Positions 8,473 to 17,096 of a stretch of DNA of 61,117 nucleotides are shown in pieces (the stretch's first letter is position 1; every line of letters begins with the position of its first letter). Under the pieces are notes generated by a model. That model ran no database searches. It had not been told where the DNA came from and worked only from the letters and a program-made list of their open reading frames with translations. The stretch spans positions 1 to 61,117 of the forward strand of contig CAZHKE010000015.1 of the NCBI GenBank assembly GCA_964532485.1, read 5' to 3'. Source of the DNA: DATBSK01 sp964532485. GTDB taxonomy: Bacteria; Actinomycetota; Acidimicrobiia; IMCC26256; PALSA-555. A program made the position numbers and the translations under genes.

Positions 8473-8578
8473 CTCCCTCCGCCGGCATTACCCGGAGCAG
8501 GTTCGAGGGGTCGGTGGCGCTGCGCCGTCATCGCCGACGGTCGCCCGGCCACCCTCTCAGCCCGGCTGTCCCGAGCTC
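8473..8578 (-). promoter_or_regulatory. TPP riboswitch (THI element)
   Basis: On the minus strand the conserved blocks appear in order: GGGCTGAGAGGG (pyrimidine sensor side, CTGAGA at 8560-8555), a variable stem, CTCGAACCTGCTCCGGGTAA, and TGCCGGCGGAGGGAGT. The P2/P3 stem is short and the variable stem GCCGTCGGCGATGACGGC is visible. The aptamer ends about 25 nt before the pyrophosphokinase ATG, so control is probably at translation or by a terminator formed in this short stretch. It should repress the whole 4086-8447 operon when TPP is plentiful. Confidence 0.95.
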
Positions 8579-8619
8579 CCCATTGGGCCTCAGTGTGTCG
8601 ATGTTGCCATCAACTCTAT

Positions 8620-8668
8620 GGGCTCGCTCGCCCCGGTGGGCTCGCTCGCCCCGGTGGGTTCGCTCGCC
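8620..8668. repeat. 18-bp tandem repeat, 2.7 copies
   Basis: The unit GGGCTCGCTCGCCCCGGT occurs at 8620-8637 and 8638-8655, then a 13-bp partial copy with one change at 8656-8668. It lies between the riboswitch and the divergent phosphatase gene, in the region expected to hold both promoters. Its ATGGGCTCGCTCGC resembles ATGGGTCGACTCGC of the repeat at the left end of the window. Confidence 0.85.
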
Positions 8669-8696
8669 GGGCGGATCAGCGTGAGAACCTCTGCGC

Positions 8697-9260
8697 ATGG
8701 CATCCCAGGTGGTGCTCGTCCGTCACGGCGCGACGGAATGGAGCGAGAGCGGGCGGCACACGGGCAGCACCGACGTCCCCCTTCTCGCGAAGGGCCGTGA
8801 GGCGGCGCGCGCGCTCGCGCCCCGCGTCGCGGCGTACACGTTCGCGGCGGTGTTCACGAGCCCGATGCAACGGGCGCGAGAGACGTGCGACCTCGTCGGG
8901 CTGGGGGCGCAGGCCGAGGTCGACGACGACCTGCGCGAGTGGGACTACGGCGACTACGAGGGCGTCACCACGAAGGAGATCCGCAAGACGGTCCCGGGTT
9001 GGACGATCTGGTCGGGACCGGTGCCGAACGGCGAGACGCCGGAGCAGGTCGCGGCGCGCGCGGACCGCGTCATCGCGCGCTGTGATGCCGTCGACGGCAC
9101 GGTCGCGTTGTTCGCGCACGGGCACCTGTTGCGCGTGCTGACCGCGCGCTGGCTCGCGTATCCACCGACCGACGGCGTGCACTTCCTGCTGGACACCTCG
9201 ACCCTGAGCGTCCTGGGCTACGAGCGCGACACCAAGGCCATCCACCTCTGGAACGCCTGA
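8697..9260 (+). CDS. Histidine phosphatase family protein (phosphoglycerate-mutase-like)
   Basis: 187 aa. The catalytic RHGATEW motif is near residue 9, the second Arg region FTSPMQRARET near residue 56, the acid/base Glu in LREWDYGDYEG near residue 80, and the second catalytic His in FAHGHLLRVL near residue 140. This set defines a branch-1 histidine phosphatase; the length and the DYGDYEG segment fit small acid phosphatases rather than glycolytic mutase. Substrate cannot be read from sequence. It is transcribed away from the thiamine operon. Confidence 0.88.
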   Translation: MASQVVLVRHGATEWSESGRHTGSTDVPLLAKGREAARALAPRVAAYTFAAVFTSPMQRARETCDLVGLGAQAEVDDDLREWDYGDYEGVTTKEIRKTVPGWTIWSGPVPNGETPEQVAARADRVIARCDAVDGTVALFAHGHLLRVLTARWLAYPPTDGVHFLLDTSTLSVLGYERDTKAIHLWNA

Positions 9261-9266
9261 CCCGAA

Positions 9267-9321
9267 CGGGAATTGGGCACGCGGAACGCCACATAGTGCC
9301 CTTCAACGTGCCCAATTCCCG
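9267..9321. terminator. Inverted repeat, bidirectional terminator candidate
   Basis: Perfect 15-bp arms CGGGAATTGGGCACG (9267-9281) and its complement (9307-9321) surround a 25-nt loop that contains a competing GTGCCC (9296-9301) able to pair with the left arm. It lies between two convergent genes. There is no T run, as is common in high-GC actinobacteria. Confidence 0.7.
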
Positions 9322-9335
9322 CCGAAGCGGGCGGA

Positions 9336-10493
9336 TCAGCGGTAGTTGCCGGTGTGGCCGAGGCTGATGCGGCCGGGCTGGGGGAAGACCGCCAGGCCGT
9401 GAGGGCCGTGGCCGACCGGGATCGTCTGGAGCAGCCCGCCGGTGACGGTGTCGAACACGTACACGACGTCGTCGTAGCGGCCGCTGACCCAGAACTGCGT
9501 GCCGTCGGCCGAGACGCCGCCCATGTCGGGGCTGCCGCCGCCGTCGATCGTCCATGTCGTGACGGGAGCCCGCGTCGCGAAGTCGACGACCGTCACGGAG
9601 CCCGCGACGCGGTTCGTGACGTAGAGCTGCGTCGCGTCGCGGCTCGGGTAGAGGCCGTGCGCGCCCGCGCCGGTCGGGATGAACTCGGCCTCGGTCATCG
9701 AGACGGGGTCGACGACCGAGACGCCGCCACCGTTCTTCACGTGGTTCGCGACGTAGAACACGGCGCCGTCGGGCGCGAGCCGCACGTCGATGGGCTCGCC
9801 CCCGACCTCGAGCTCGCCCGTCACCTGGAACGTCGGCAGGTCGATGCGCACGACCCAGCCGGAGAACTCGCAGCTGGCGAGCATCGTCTGGCCGTCGGCG
9901 GTGAAGTCAGCGTGGTTCACACCCGGGTGTGGCACCGAGATGCTGGTGATGAGCTCCCAGGTCGTCGGGTCGCGTACGTCGATGCGCTGCTCGCGCTCGG
10001 CCATCACGAGCGCGTACTTCCCGTCGGGCGAGAAGTAGAGGTTGTACGGGTCGTCGACCGGGATCTCGGGACCGGGCTTCCCGGTGACGGGGTCGATCGG
10101 CGTGAGCGAGTTGCCCTGGTTGTTGTTCACGTACAGCGTCCGCAGGTCGTACGAAGGGACGACGTGCTGCGGGAGCCGTCCGACCGGGTACGTGTCGACG
10201 ACCTGGAACGTCGCCGGGTCGATGACCGAGACCGTCGCCGACTGTCCGTTCGGCACGTAGACGCGGCTCGGCACCTCCTTCACCGCGTCGACGAGCATGC
10301 CGACGCCAGTGTCCGCGTACACGTTGGTCGTCGCCGCGGTCGTGCTCGTCGCCGCCGACGAGGGCGGCAGGGTGCTCGTCGACCCTGCCTCGGCCGGCTG
10401 CGAGGCCGAATCGCCGCCGTCGCCCGAGCACGCCGCCGCACCGATCACGAGTGCGGCGACCGGTGCCAGCACGAGACGGGCCGTCCGAAGCAC
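9336..10493 (-). CDS. YVTN-type beta-propeller lipoprotein
   Basis: 385 aa. The N-terminus has a short signal peptide with a lipobox-like VIGAAAC (Cys near residue 19), then a Ser/Thr/Ala-rich linker, then about seven propeller blades of the YVTN/NHL type, for example RVYVPNGQSATVSVIDP, TLYVNNNQGNSLTPIDP and QLYVTNRVAGSVTVVDF. Such proteins are surface-exposed and often bind ligands or partners; no catalytic residue is evident. The GTG at 10493 is supported by a CAGAAT hexamer exactly 6 nt upstream. Extending the frame further only reads antisense through the dehydrogenase gene. Confidence 0.85.
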   Translation of the reverse strand: MLRTARLVLAPVAALVIGAAACSGDGGDSASQPAEAGSTSTLPPSSAATSTTAATTNVYADTGVGMLVDAVKEVPSRVYVPNGQSATVSVIDPATFQVVDTYPVGRLPQHVVPSYDLRTLYVNNNQGNSLTPIDPVTGKPGPEIPVDDPYNLYFSPDGKYALVMAEREQRIDVRDPTTWELITSISVPHPGVNHADFTADGQTMLASCEFSGWVVRIDLPTFQVTGELEVGGEPIDVRLAPDGAVFYVANHVKNGGGVSVVDPVSMTEAEFIPTGAGAHGLYPSRDATQLYVTNRVAGSVTVVDFATRAPVTTWTIDGGGSPDMGGVSADGTQFWVSGRYDDVVYVFDTVTGGLLQTIPVGHGPHGLAVFPQPGRISLGHTGNYR

Positions 10494-10499
10494 GAAGGC

Positions 10500-10505
10500 A
10501 TTCTG
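10500..10505 (-). promoter_or_regulatory. -10 hexamer of a leaderless promoter (beta-propeller)
   Basis: CAGAAT on the minus strand, 6 nt before GTG 10493. Confidence 0.4.
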
Positions 10506-10532
10506 GCCGAGAGCGCCGCCCGGGACCGCGCA

Positions 10533-10538
10533 TAGCGT
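10533..10538 (+). promoter_or_regulatory. -10 hexamer of a leaderless promoter (dehydrogenase)
   Basis: TAGCGT, 6 nt before ATG 10545. The same hexamer precedes several other genes here at the same spacing. Confidence 0.5.
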
Positions 10539-10544
10539 CCGGCC

Positions 10545-11705
10545 ATGGTGTCGGTCACCGACGTGATGGCGGCGCACGGCCACGAGCAGGTCGTGTTCGT
10601 CGCAGACGCCGCCAGCGGGCTCCGGGCCGTGATCGCGGTCCACTCGACGGCACTGGGCCCGTCGCTCGGCGGGATCCGCTTCTGGCGCTACGAGACCGAG
10701 GCGGACGCGGTGGCAGACGCGCTTCGGCTGTCGGAGGCGATGACGTTGAAGGCCTCCGCCGCCGGCCTGGACCAGGGGGGCGGAAAGGCCGTCGTGCTCG
10801 TCGACGACCCCGATGTCCCGCGGTCGGTCGAGCTGCTGCACGCGCTGGGACGCACCATCGACGAGCTGGGCGGGCGGTACCTCGCGGCCGAGGACGTGGG
10901 GGCGACCACCCGCGACATGGACGTCATCGACGACGTGACGCCGTGGGTCACCGGTGTGAGCTCCGACCGTGGCGGGTCCGGCGACCCGTCGCCGGTGACC
11001 GCATTGGGTGTGCTCGCGGCGATGCGCGCCACCCTGGTCGAGCTCGACGGCACCCGCGACCTCGCGGGGCGCGTCGTCGCGGTCCAGGGCACCGGGCACG
11101 TCGGGTCCGCGCTGACCGCCTTCCTCGTGGACGCGGGCGCATCGGTGATCCTGGCCGACGTGAACGAGGCGAGGGCGCGCGAGGTCGCGGCCGCTCACGG
11201 CGCCGCGGTCGTCGGAGCGCACGAGATCCTCGAGCAGGAGTGCGACGTGCTCGCACCGTGCGCCCTGGGGCGCGCGGTGAACGACCGGAACCTCGCGACC
11301 CTGCAGTGTCGAGCCATCTGCGGCGCGGCGAACAACCAGCTGGTCGGCGACGTGGTCGACGAGCTGCTCGCCGAGCGCGGGATCCTGTACGCGCCCGACT
11401 TCGTCGCGAACGCGGGCGGCATCATCAACATCGCCGAGGAGTTCACCGGCTACTCCCGAGCCATCGCGCTGGAGCGGGTCCAACAGATCGAGGCCACGAC
11501 GAAGCGAGTGTTCGAGGTCGCGCGGGAGCGTGGGCTCCCGCCCGGCCGCGCCGCCATCGCCTTGGCCCGCGAGCGCATCGAACGGGAAGGCGCGGGGCGG
11601 CGGTGGCAACCGGGCACCCCGACGGCCTGGACCGGCGGCGCGCCGCTGCGCGAGCTGCGTCCCGGCTCGCCGCGCCCGCGCGACCGAGCGCTCGGGTCGC
11701 AGTAG
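10545..11705 (+). CDS. Leucine/valine-type amino acid dehydrogenase (Glu/Leu/Phe/Val family)
   Basis: NAD-dependent oxidative deamination of a branched-chain or aromatic amino acid to its 2-oxo acid. In 386 aa the glycine-rich LGPSLGGIRFW, LKASAAGLDQGGGKAVV (Lys69 and catalytic Lys81) and YLAAEDVGATTRDM are followed by the Rossmann domain VVAVQGTGHVGSALTAFLVD and the ICGAANNQL and PDFVANAGGIINIAEE segments. The pattern is closest to leucine or valine dehydrogenases; the exact substrate is not determined. The last 40 residues are Arg/Pro-rich and longer than usual. Confidence 0.9.
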   Translation: MVSVTDVMAAHGHEQVVFVADAASGLRAVIAVHSTALGPSLGGIRFWRYETEADAVADALRLSEAMTLKASAAGLDQGGGKAVVLVDDPDVPRSVELLHALGRTIDELGGRYLAAEDVGATTRDMDVIDDVTPWVTGVSSDRGGSGDPSPVTALGVLAAMRATLVELDGTRDLAGRVVAVQGTGHVGSALTAFLVDAGASVILADVNEARAREVAAAHGAAVVGAHEILEQECDVLAPCALGRAVNDRNLATLQCRAICGAANNQLVGDVVDELLAERGILYAPDFVANAGGIINIAEEFTGYSRAIALERVQQIEATTKRVFEVARERGLPPGRAAIALARERIEREGAGRRWQPGTPTAWTGGAPLRELRPGSPRPRDRALGSQ

Positions 11706-11708
11706 GTT
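11703..11708 (+). promoter_or_regulatory. -10 hexamer of a leaderless promoter (rnd)
   Basis: TAGGTT, 6 nt before ATG 11715. Its first bases overlap the stop codon of the dehydrogenase gene (TAG 11703-11705). Confidence 0.45.
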
Positions 11709-11714
11709 CGACGG

Positions 11715-12857
11715 ATGCCGGCCGAGGTCCGATGGGTCGACGACGAACGGTCACTCGCCGGAATCGTCACCGCGCTCCGTTCGGAGCCCGAGTACGCGCT
11801 CGACACCGAGTTCATGGCCGAGCGCACCTACTGGCCGCAGCTCTGCCTCGTGCAGCTCTGCTGGGCCGACCAGGTCGCGCTCGTCGACGCGCTGGCATGC
11901 GACGTGCGGGCGCTCGCAGACGTCTTCACGCAGTCCTCCACGATGGTGACCCACGCCGGCGGAGCCGACCTCCCGATCATCGATCGCGCGTGCGGTGCGC
12001 GACCCGGCGCGCTCTTCGACACGCAGCTCGCCGCGGGATTCATCGGGCTCGGGCAGCCCTCGCTGGTGTCGCTCGTCGCAGCGATGCTCGACGTCCGCCT
12101 CGACAAGGGCGATCAGCTCAGCGACTGGACGCGCCGCCCGCTCTCGTCGTCGGCGCGCCGCTACGCCGCCGGTGACGTCGAGCACCTCCTGCCACTCGCG
12201 GCAGCGATCCGTGAGCGCCTGGCGTCGATGGGGCGCACGGGGTGGGCCGAGGCCGAGAACGCCGTCCTGCTCAGGACGCCGCCACGCGCACCCGATCCCG
12301 ACGTCGCGTGGTGGAAGATCAAGGGCGCGCGTTCGCTGCGCGGCGACCGCGCCTGCATCGCGCAGGCGGTCGGCGCGTGGCGGGAACGGCGGGCTCAGGA
12401 GGTCGACCGACCCCCGCGCTTCGTGCTGTCCGACCTCGCGCTCGCTGCGCTGGTGCAGCGGCCGCCGCGCGACGCCGACGATCTCGCCAAGCTGCGCGGC
12501 GCCGGCAGCCTTCCGAAGCCGGTGGTGCGGGGGATCCTCGCCGCCGTCGAAGCAGGGCGGTCGATGGACCGCGCCGACCTCCGGTCACCTCCCAAGCACG
12601 GCGACGACTCCGCGCTCGACGCCGCCGTCGGGCTGCTCACCGGCTGGGCAGCCCAGGTCGCGTCGGGAGAGCACGTCGACGCACGACTGCTCGCGACCCG
12701 CGACGACGTGAAGGCCCTGGTCAACGGGCGGCTGAGCCGGCTCGACGACGGTTGGCGCGCCGCGATGCTCGGTGACGATCTGCACGCGCTCGTCCGAGGT
12801 GACGCGAGCGTGCGGCTCGTCGAGGGCGGTCGTCGGCTGCAGATCGAACGCGACTAG
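11715..12857 (+). CDS. rnd: Ribonuclease D
   Basis: 3'-5' exoribonuclease of the DEDD superfamily acting in tRNA and RNA maturation. In 380 aa the exonuclease domain shows ALDTEFMAERTYWPQLCL (metal-binding Asp and Glu), the HAGGADLPII segment and YAAGDVEHLLPL (final Asp with Tyr). An HRDC region follows (about residues 220-300, for example DADDLAKLRGAGSLPKPV). The C-terminus shares a CTAG with the stop of the convergent gene, which supplies TAG stops on both strands. Confidence 0.92.
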   Translation: MPAEVRWVDDERSLAGIVTALRSEPEYALDTEFMAERTYWPQLCLVQLCWADQVALVDALACDVRALADVFTQSSTMVTHAGGADLPIIDRACGARPGALFDTQLAAGFIGLGQPSLVSLVAAMLDVRLDKGDQLSDWTRRPLSSSARRYAAGDVEHLLPLAAAIRERLASMGRTGWAEAENAVLLRTPPRAPDPDVAWWKIKGARSLRGDRACIAQAVGAWRERRAQEVDRPPRFVLSDLALAALVQRPPRDADDLAKLRGAGSLPKPVVRGILAAVEAGRSMDRADLRSPPKHGDDSALDAAVGLLTGWAAQVASGEHVDARLLATRDDVKALVNGRLSRLDDGWRAAMLGDDLHALVRGDASVRLVEGGRRLQIERD

Positions 12858-13255
12858 CCGAGCTGGGCGGGAGTCGAGCGCTCGTCGGCCAGCGCTCGAG
12901 CGCACGCGACGCCGACGATGCCCGCTCCGAGCGCGACGAGGCCCACGAGCCGCGCCCGCCTCGGCAACCCGCGGGTCGTCAGCAAGGTGATGCCGTCCAC
13001 CACGTCGACCGCGCCCCCCATGCCGACCCACTCGGCGTCGAGCGTGCGCTCCCTGACGCAGGTGAGCGCGCCGAGCCCGAGCGCGAGGTCGCGCGCGCCG
13101 GTCATGCGAGCGAGCGACCGAGTGGGCGCGCCGCGCCCACCGGGGGCGACGGCCGCGGCGAGCCTCGGGAGCGCGGTCGCCACGACGCCGACGGCGATCC
13201 GGCCCCGGGCCAGCAGGAGCGAGATCGTGCGCACGTCGAGCTCCGGCGTGTTCAT
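12854..13255 (-). CDS. Small hydrophobic protein of unknown function
   Basis: 133 aa with three or four hydrophobic stretches (ARGRIAVGVVATALPRL, ARDLALGLGAL, GGAVDVVDGITLL, LVGLVALGAGIVGVA), so probably an integral membrane protein. I do not recognise a family; the arrangement recalls small DUF4267-like membrane proteins. ATG 13255 is chosen over a slightly longer in-frame start at 13273. It is divergent from the sulfatase and overlaps rnd by 4 bp at the 3' end. Confidence 0.65.
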   Translation of the reverse strand: MNTPELDVRTISLLLARGRIAVGVVATALPRLAAAVAPGGRGAPTRSLARMTGARDLALGLGALTCVRERTLDAEWVGMGGAVDVVDGITLLTTRGLPRRARLVGLVALGAGIVGVACARALADERSTPAQLG

Positions 13256-13292
13256 CGCCGTGCATGGTGGCATGGCGCAGGCCGCATCCGCA

Positions 13293-13298
13293 TAGCGT
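13293..13298 (+). promoter_or_regulatory. -10 hexamer of a leaderless promoter (sulfatase)
   Basis: TAGCGT, 7 nt before ATG 13306. It decides this start over a longer in-frame reading from 13264. Confidence 0.5.
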
Positions 13299-13305
13299 GC
13301 AGTGG

Positions 13306-14889
13306 ATGACGTCTGAGGGCGCCGACGCCCGACGCCCCAACGTCCTGCTGGTCGTGACCGACCAGGAGCGGGAGCGGTCCTGGGTCCCCGAGGACCTCTG
13401 GGACGAGCTCGCGAACCGCCGTCGCCTCCGCGACGCCGGGATGGAGCTGCGCTCGCACTACACCCACTCGTCGCCGTGCTCGCCGTCGCGCGCGACGTTG
13501 CTCACCGGCCAGCACGTCCCCGAGCACGGTGTGACCGACAACGTGTTCGTCGATCCCGTCCAGCCCGACCTGCACACCGAGACACCCACAATCGGGCACG
13601 CCTTCCGAGCCGCGGGCTACCGCACGGCCTACCTCGGCAAGTGGCACCTCTCCTATGGAAACCCGGACATCGAGGCGTACGGCTTCTCCGACTGGACGGG
13701 GGAGGACTGGGCGTGGACGGGCCTCGCGGGCACGGGCACGTTCTACGACGAGATCATCGCGGCGCAGGCTGCCGAATGGCTCGGCGAGCACGGCGCGGTC
13801 GCCGAGCCGTGGCTCCTCGTCGTGGGTCTCGTGAATCCGCACGACGTCGCATGGTTCCCCGCAGATCAGGCCGACTACCAGGCCGCGCACGCGGATCGCA
13901 CGGCCGAGCTCTCACGGGTGCTCCCGACCCCGATCCCGGGCGCCGCCCCGATCCCGACGTTCGGCGAGCCGTACCCCGAACGCTTCGACCTGCCCGCCAA
14001 CTTCCACGACGCGCTCACGTCGAAGCCGGGGGTGCAGCACGCGTGGCGGTGGGAGGAGAACCACTCGATGTTCGGGTGGCTCGACCTCGACGACGAGCGC
14101 ACCTGGCGACGATGCCTCGACTACTACTGGCGGCTCCACGAGCTCAACGACGTGCACGTCGGCACGATCCTCGACGGGCTCGTCGCATCCGGCCGCTGGG
14201 ACGACACCGTCGTCGTCCTCACCAGCGACCACGGCGAGCAGGCCGGAGGGCACGGCCTGCGCGGCAAGGGGCCGTTCGCGTACGAGGAGATCATGCACAT
14301 CCCACTCGTCGTGCGCGCGCCCGGCGTCACGACCGCGGGGACGTCCTCGGACGCCCTCACGTCGGCCGTCGACCTCGCGCCCACGCTCTGCTCGCTCGCC
14401 GGCATCGGCGAGGACGTGTGGTCGGCGTCGATGTCGGGCGTCGATCTGACGCCGGTGCTGCGCGGCGACGTCGAGCGCCTGCGCGACCACGTGCTGTTCG
14501 CGCAGGCCCAGGGCTGGCACCCGAGCTGCCTCGCCCAGCGGTACGCGCTCCGAGGCTGCTTCGACGGGCGGCACAAGTACGTGCGGTACTTCGGAGTCGG
14601 CGGCGGGTGCGACAACCTCGGTCGCCGGCTCGACTGGGCGCCCGAGATGCGCTTCGGCCCCGACGCCGCGTTCGGCGACCACGAGCACGAGCTGTACGAC
14701 CTCGACGACGACCCGGGCGAGCTGCACAACCTGGCGCACGCGCCCGCTCGCCTCGAGGAGCTCCGGGCCCGCTTCGACCACCTGCTGGAGCTGGAGCGGG
14801 CCGCCTTCCGGGCGTCCCGCCCGCCGGGCCCCGGCGGTGGCAGCACCCATGCGGCCCAGATGATGGATCGCTCCGGCTTCTTCGAGTGA
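13306..14889 (+). CDS. Type I sulfatase (arylsulfatase-like)
   Basis: Hydrolyses a sulfate ester. The 527-aa protein begins with metal-binding PNVLLVVTDQE, has the sulfatase signature SPCSPSRATLLTGQ with Cys58 (the residue converted to formylglycine), YLGKWHLSYG, VVVLTSDHGEQAGGHG and the late KYVRYF segment; the C-terminal DDDPGELHNLAHAP is also typical. No signal peptide is seen, so it acts in the cytoplasm or is exported by another route. The formylglycine-generating enzyme is not in this window. The substrate is unknown. Confidence 0.92.
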   Translation: MTSEGADARRPNVLLVVTDQERERSWVPEDLWDELANRRRLRDAGMELRSHYTHSSPCSPSRATLLTGQHVPEHGVTDNVFVDPVQPDLHTETPTIGHAFRAAGYRTAYLGKWHLSYGNPDIEAYGFSDWTGEDWAWTGLAGTGTFYDEIIAAQAAEWLGEHGAVAEPWLLVVGLVNPHDVAWFPADQADYQAAHADRTAELSRVLPTPIPGAAPIPTFGEPYPERFDLPANFHDALTSKPGVQHAWRWEENHSMFGWLDLDDERTWRRCLDYYWRLHELNDVHVGTILDGLVASGRWDDTVVVLTSDHGEQAGGHGLRGKGPFAYEEIMHIPLVVRAPGVTTAGTSSDALTSAVDLAPTLCSLAGIGEDVWSASMSGVDLTPVLRGDVERLRDHVLFAQAQGWHPSCLAQRYALRGCFDGRHKYVRYFGVGGGCDNLGRRLDWAPEMRFGPDAAFGDHEHELYDLDDDPGELHNLAHAPARLEELRARFDHLLELERAAFRASRPPGPGGGSTHAAQMMDRSGFFE

Positions 14890-15034
14890 CACCCCCGCCA
14901 CCAGCCAGTCGGGAACCGGTTCGGCGGCAGGGACGTTGAAAGGGGAGGCTCTGCGGGGGCCACAGGAAGAAGAGCCACCGCGGCGCAGCATCCTCACCAT
15001 TTGGACCACCACACCACCTGGAGCACCCACACCC

Positions 15035-15820
15035 ATGCCCACTCTGCTCGACGACCGAACCACCCGACGCGGGTCCCGACCACCCGAGGTCGTCGTCCGG
15101 GTCACCGGCGACGATGCCCGGCGCAAGCCCGCACCGGCGCCGCGGCCACGGCGCGGGCTCACCGTGCGCGGCGTCGTGACCACGGCGCTGCTCGGCGCGG
15201 TCGCCCTCGGGCTGTTCCTGCTCGTCGGTGCCGTCGCGGGGCTCTTCTCGATCGGCAACCCGTTCGGCACCACGCAGGTCGACCGGACGCCTCCGGCGCT
15301 GCTCAAGCAGCTCTCGAACCTGTCCGACTACCACGCCGCCCAGGGGACGTTCATGGTCCAGGTCGACGTCGAGGACGACGTCGACATCTTGCCGAGCTTC
15401 CTGGCGGGTGAGCGCACCATCTTCAAGGCGATCGGGACCGTGGACGCGACGGTCGACTTCTCGATCCTGAGCACCGACGCCGTGCAGGTGCACGACCAGA
15501 CGGTCGACGTCACGTTGCCGCCTCCCGCGTACGCGCGCCCGGTGGTCGACCCGACCCGCAGCGAGGTGATCGACCGCGATCGCGGGCTGTTCACGCGAGT
15601 CGGCGACGTCTTCAGCGACGACACCAACAACGAGCGCGCGCTCTACCTCCTCGCCGGCCAGAAGCTCGGGGCCGCGGCCAAGGAGAGCCACCTGCGCGAC
15701 CGCGCCCAGAGGAACACGAGCCTGATGCTCGAAGGTCTGCTCGGCCGGCTGGGCTACACCGACGTCAACGTCGTGTTCGAGAAGCCGACACTGGCGGGCG
15801 CTGCCAAGCCTGCTCACTGA
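15035..15820 (+). CDS. DUF4230 domain membrane-anchored protein
   Basis: 261 aa. A basic Pro-rich N-terminus is followed by one transmembrane helix (about residues 43-65, GVVTTALLGAVALGLFLLVG) and an extracytoplasmic domain. The stretch LKQLSNLSDYHAAQGTFMV, then LAGERTIFKAIGTVDATVDF, matches the DUF4230 pattern. Function is unknown. ATG 15035 is preferred; an in-frame ATG at 14936 would add unrelated sequence. Upstream, 14890-15034 holds only a weak hairpin (GGCTCT/AGAGCC). Confidence 0.75.
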   Translation: MPTLLDDRTTRRGSRPPEVVVRVTGDDARRKPAPAPRPRRGLTVRGVVTTALLGAVALGLFLLVGAVAGLFSIGNPFGTTQVDRTPPALLKQLSNLSDYHAAQGTFMVQVDVEDDVDILPSFLAGERTIFKAIGTVDATVDFSILSTDAVQVHDQTVDVTLPPPAYARPVVDPTRSEVIDRDRGLFTRVGDVFSDDTNNERALYLLAGQKLGAAAKESHLRDRAQRNTSLMLEGLLGRLGYTDVNVVFEKPTLAGAAKPAH

Positions 15821-15883
15821 TGAACAGCTCGTCGGCCGACCCCTGCAGGTCGAGGTAGCCAGCGGTCGGAGACGTTGCAATCC

Positions 15884-17086
15884 TCAGCGGGGTGCCCGCG
15901 GCATTCCCAGTCCGATCATCGCGATGATGTCGCGCTGGATCTCGTTCGTGCCGCCGCCGAACGTGAAGATCGTGTTGGCCCGGTAGGCGCGCTCGAGTCG
16001 GCCGGCGAGCTCGGCGCCGGCCGTCCCCTCCTCGAGGTACGCGGCCGAGCCCACGATCTCCATCAGCAGCCGGTACGCCTCGAGCGCGAACTCCGTTCCG
16101 AAGACCTTCGTGGCCGAAGCGTCGGCGGGGCTCACCATCCCCGCTCTCCGCGCCTCTGATGTCGGGCCGCCCGCGTCCCGGCCACGGCTCGATGCCCACG
16201 CGACCTTCCAGTTCATCAGCTTGAGGAACTCGGCCCGCGCGTGCACGCGAGCCAGCGTCGTCGCGACCCACTCCTGGTCGACGACGCGCCGCCCGTCGGC
16301 GAGCCTCGCGTCGAGGCACCAGGCGCGCACGTCCTCGATGCTGCGCAGGATCCCCGACGCGGGGCAGATCGCGACTCGCTCGTGGTTCAGCTGGTTCGTG
16401 ATGAGCTTCCAACCCTCGTTCTCGCCACCGACCAGGTTCGCCGAGGGCACCCGCACGTCGTCGTAGAACGTCGCACTGGTGAACTCGCCTGCCATCGTGT
16501 CCAGCGGCACCCAGCGGAACCCGGGTGCGCTCGTGGGCACCATCAGCACCGACAGGCCCTTGTGCTTCGGCAGCGACGGGTCGGTCCGCACCGCGAGCCA
16601 GACGTAGTCGGCGTACTGGATCGCGCTCGTGAAGAGCTTCTGGCCGTTGACGACGTACTCGTCGCCGTCGCGCACCGCGCGCGTCTGGAGCGATGCGAGG
16701 TCGGTGCCTGCGTTCGGCTCCGTGTACCCGATCGCGAAGTGCAGCTCGCCGCGCAGGATCTGCGGGAGCATCTCCCGACGCTGGTCCTCGGTTCCGAGCG
16801 CCATGAGCGTCGGGCCGACGCTGTTGAGCGTGAGGAGCGGCAGCGGCACGCCCGCCCAGTGCGACTCCTCGACGAAGATCATCTGGTCGATCGCGTCGCG
16901 TCCCTGGCCGCCGTACTCGACGGGCCATCCGAGACCGAGCCAGCCGTCGTGGCCCAGGCGACGGACGTAGCGCGGGTACGTCGGCTCGTCGGTCTGCTCA
17001 CCCTCGACGTCGGTCACGACCTTCGCGAAGTACTCGCGGAGCTCGGCCTGCAGGGCACGTTGTTCGGCGGTGAGCGCCAGTCGCAC
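15884..17086 (-). CDS. Acyl-CoA dehydrogenase family protein
   Basis: FAD-dependent alpha,beta-dehydrogenation of an acyl-CoA. The 400-aa protein has the N-terminal helical domain, the YTEPNAGTDLASLQTRAV segment that binds FAD and substrate, LFTSAIQYADYVWLAVRT, and the C-terminal FTFGGGTNEIQRDIIAMIGL. The set resembles the FadE-type enzymes of actinobacterial steroid and complex-lipid catabolism, but the substrate cannot be assigned. The start is GTG 17086, giving the usual VRLALTAEQRALQAELREY beginning. A small membrane protein gene lies 10 bp upstream and is probably cotranscribed. Confidence 0.88.
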   Translation of the reverse strand: MRLALTAEQRALQAELREYFAKVVTDVEGEQTDEPTYPRYVRRLGHDGWLGLGWPVEYGGQGRDAIDQMIFVEESHWAGVPLPLLTLNSVGPTLMALGTEDQRREMLPQILRGELHFAIGYTEPNAGTDLASLQTRAVRDGDEYVVNGQKLFTSAIQYADYVWLAVRTDPSLPKHKGLSVLMVPTSAPGFRWVPLDTMAGEFTSATFYDDVRVPSANLVGGENEGWKLITNQLNHERVAICPASGILRSIEDVRAWCLDARLADGRRVVDQEWVATTLARVHARAEFLKLMNWKVAWASSRGRDAGGPTSEARRAGMVSPADASATKVFGTEFALEAYRLLMEIVGSAAYLEEGTAGAELAGRLERAYRANTIFTFGGGTNEIQRDIIAMIGLGMPRAPR

Positions 17087-17096
17087 ACCGCCCGGT

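Noticed and set aside
8448..8552. Longer thiamine pyrophosphokinase starting at 8552
   Set aside because: These codons lie within the riboswitch aptamer.
10494..11609. In-frame upstream extension of the beta-propeller gene to more than 700 codons
   Set aside because: It reads antisense through the dehydrogenase gene, has no domain, and would bury the lipoprotein signal peptide inside the protein.
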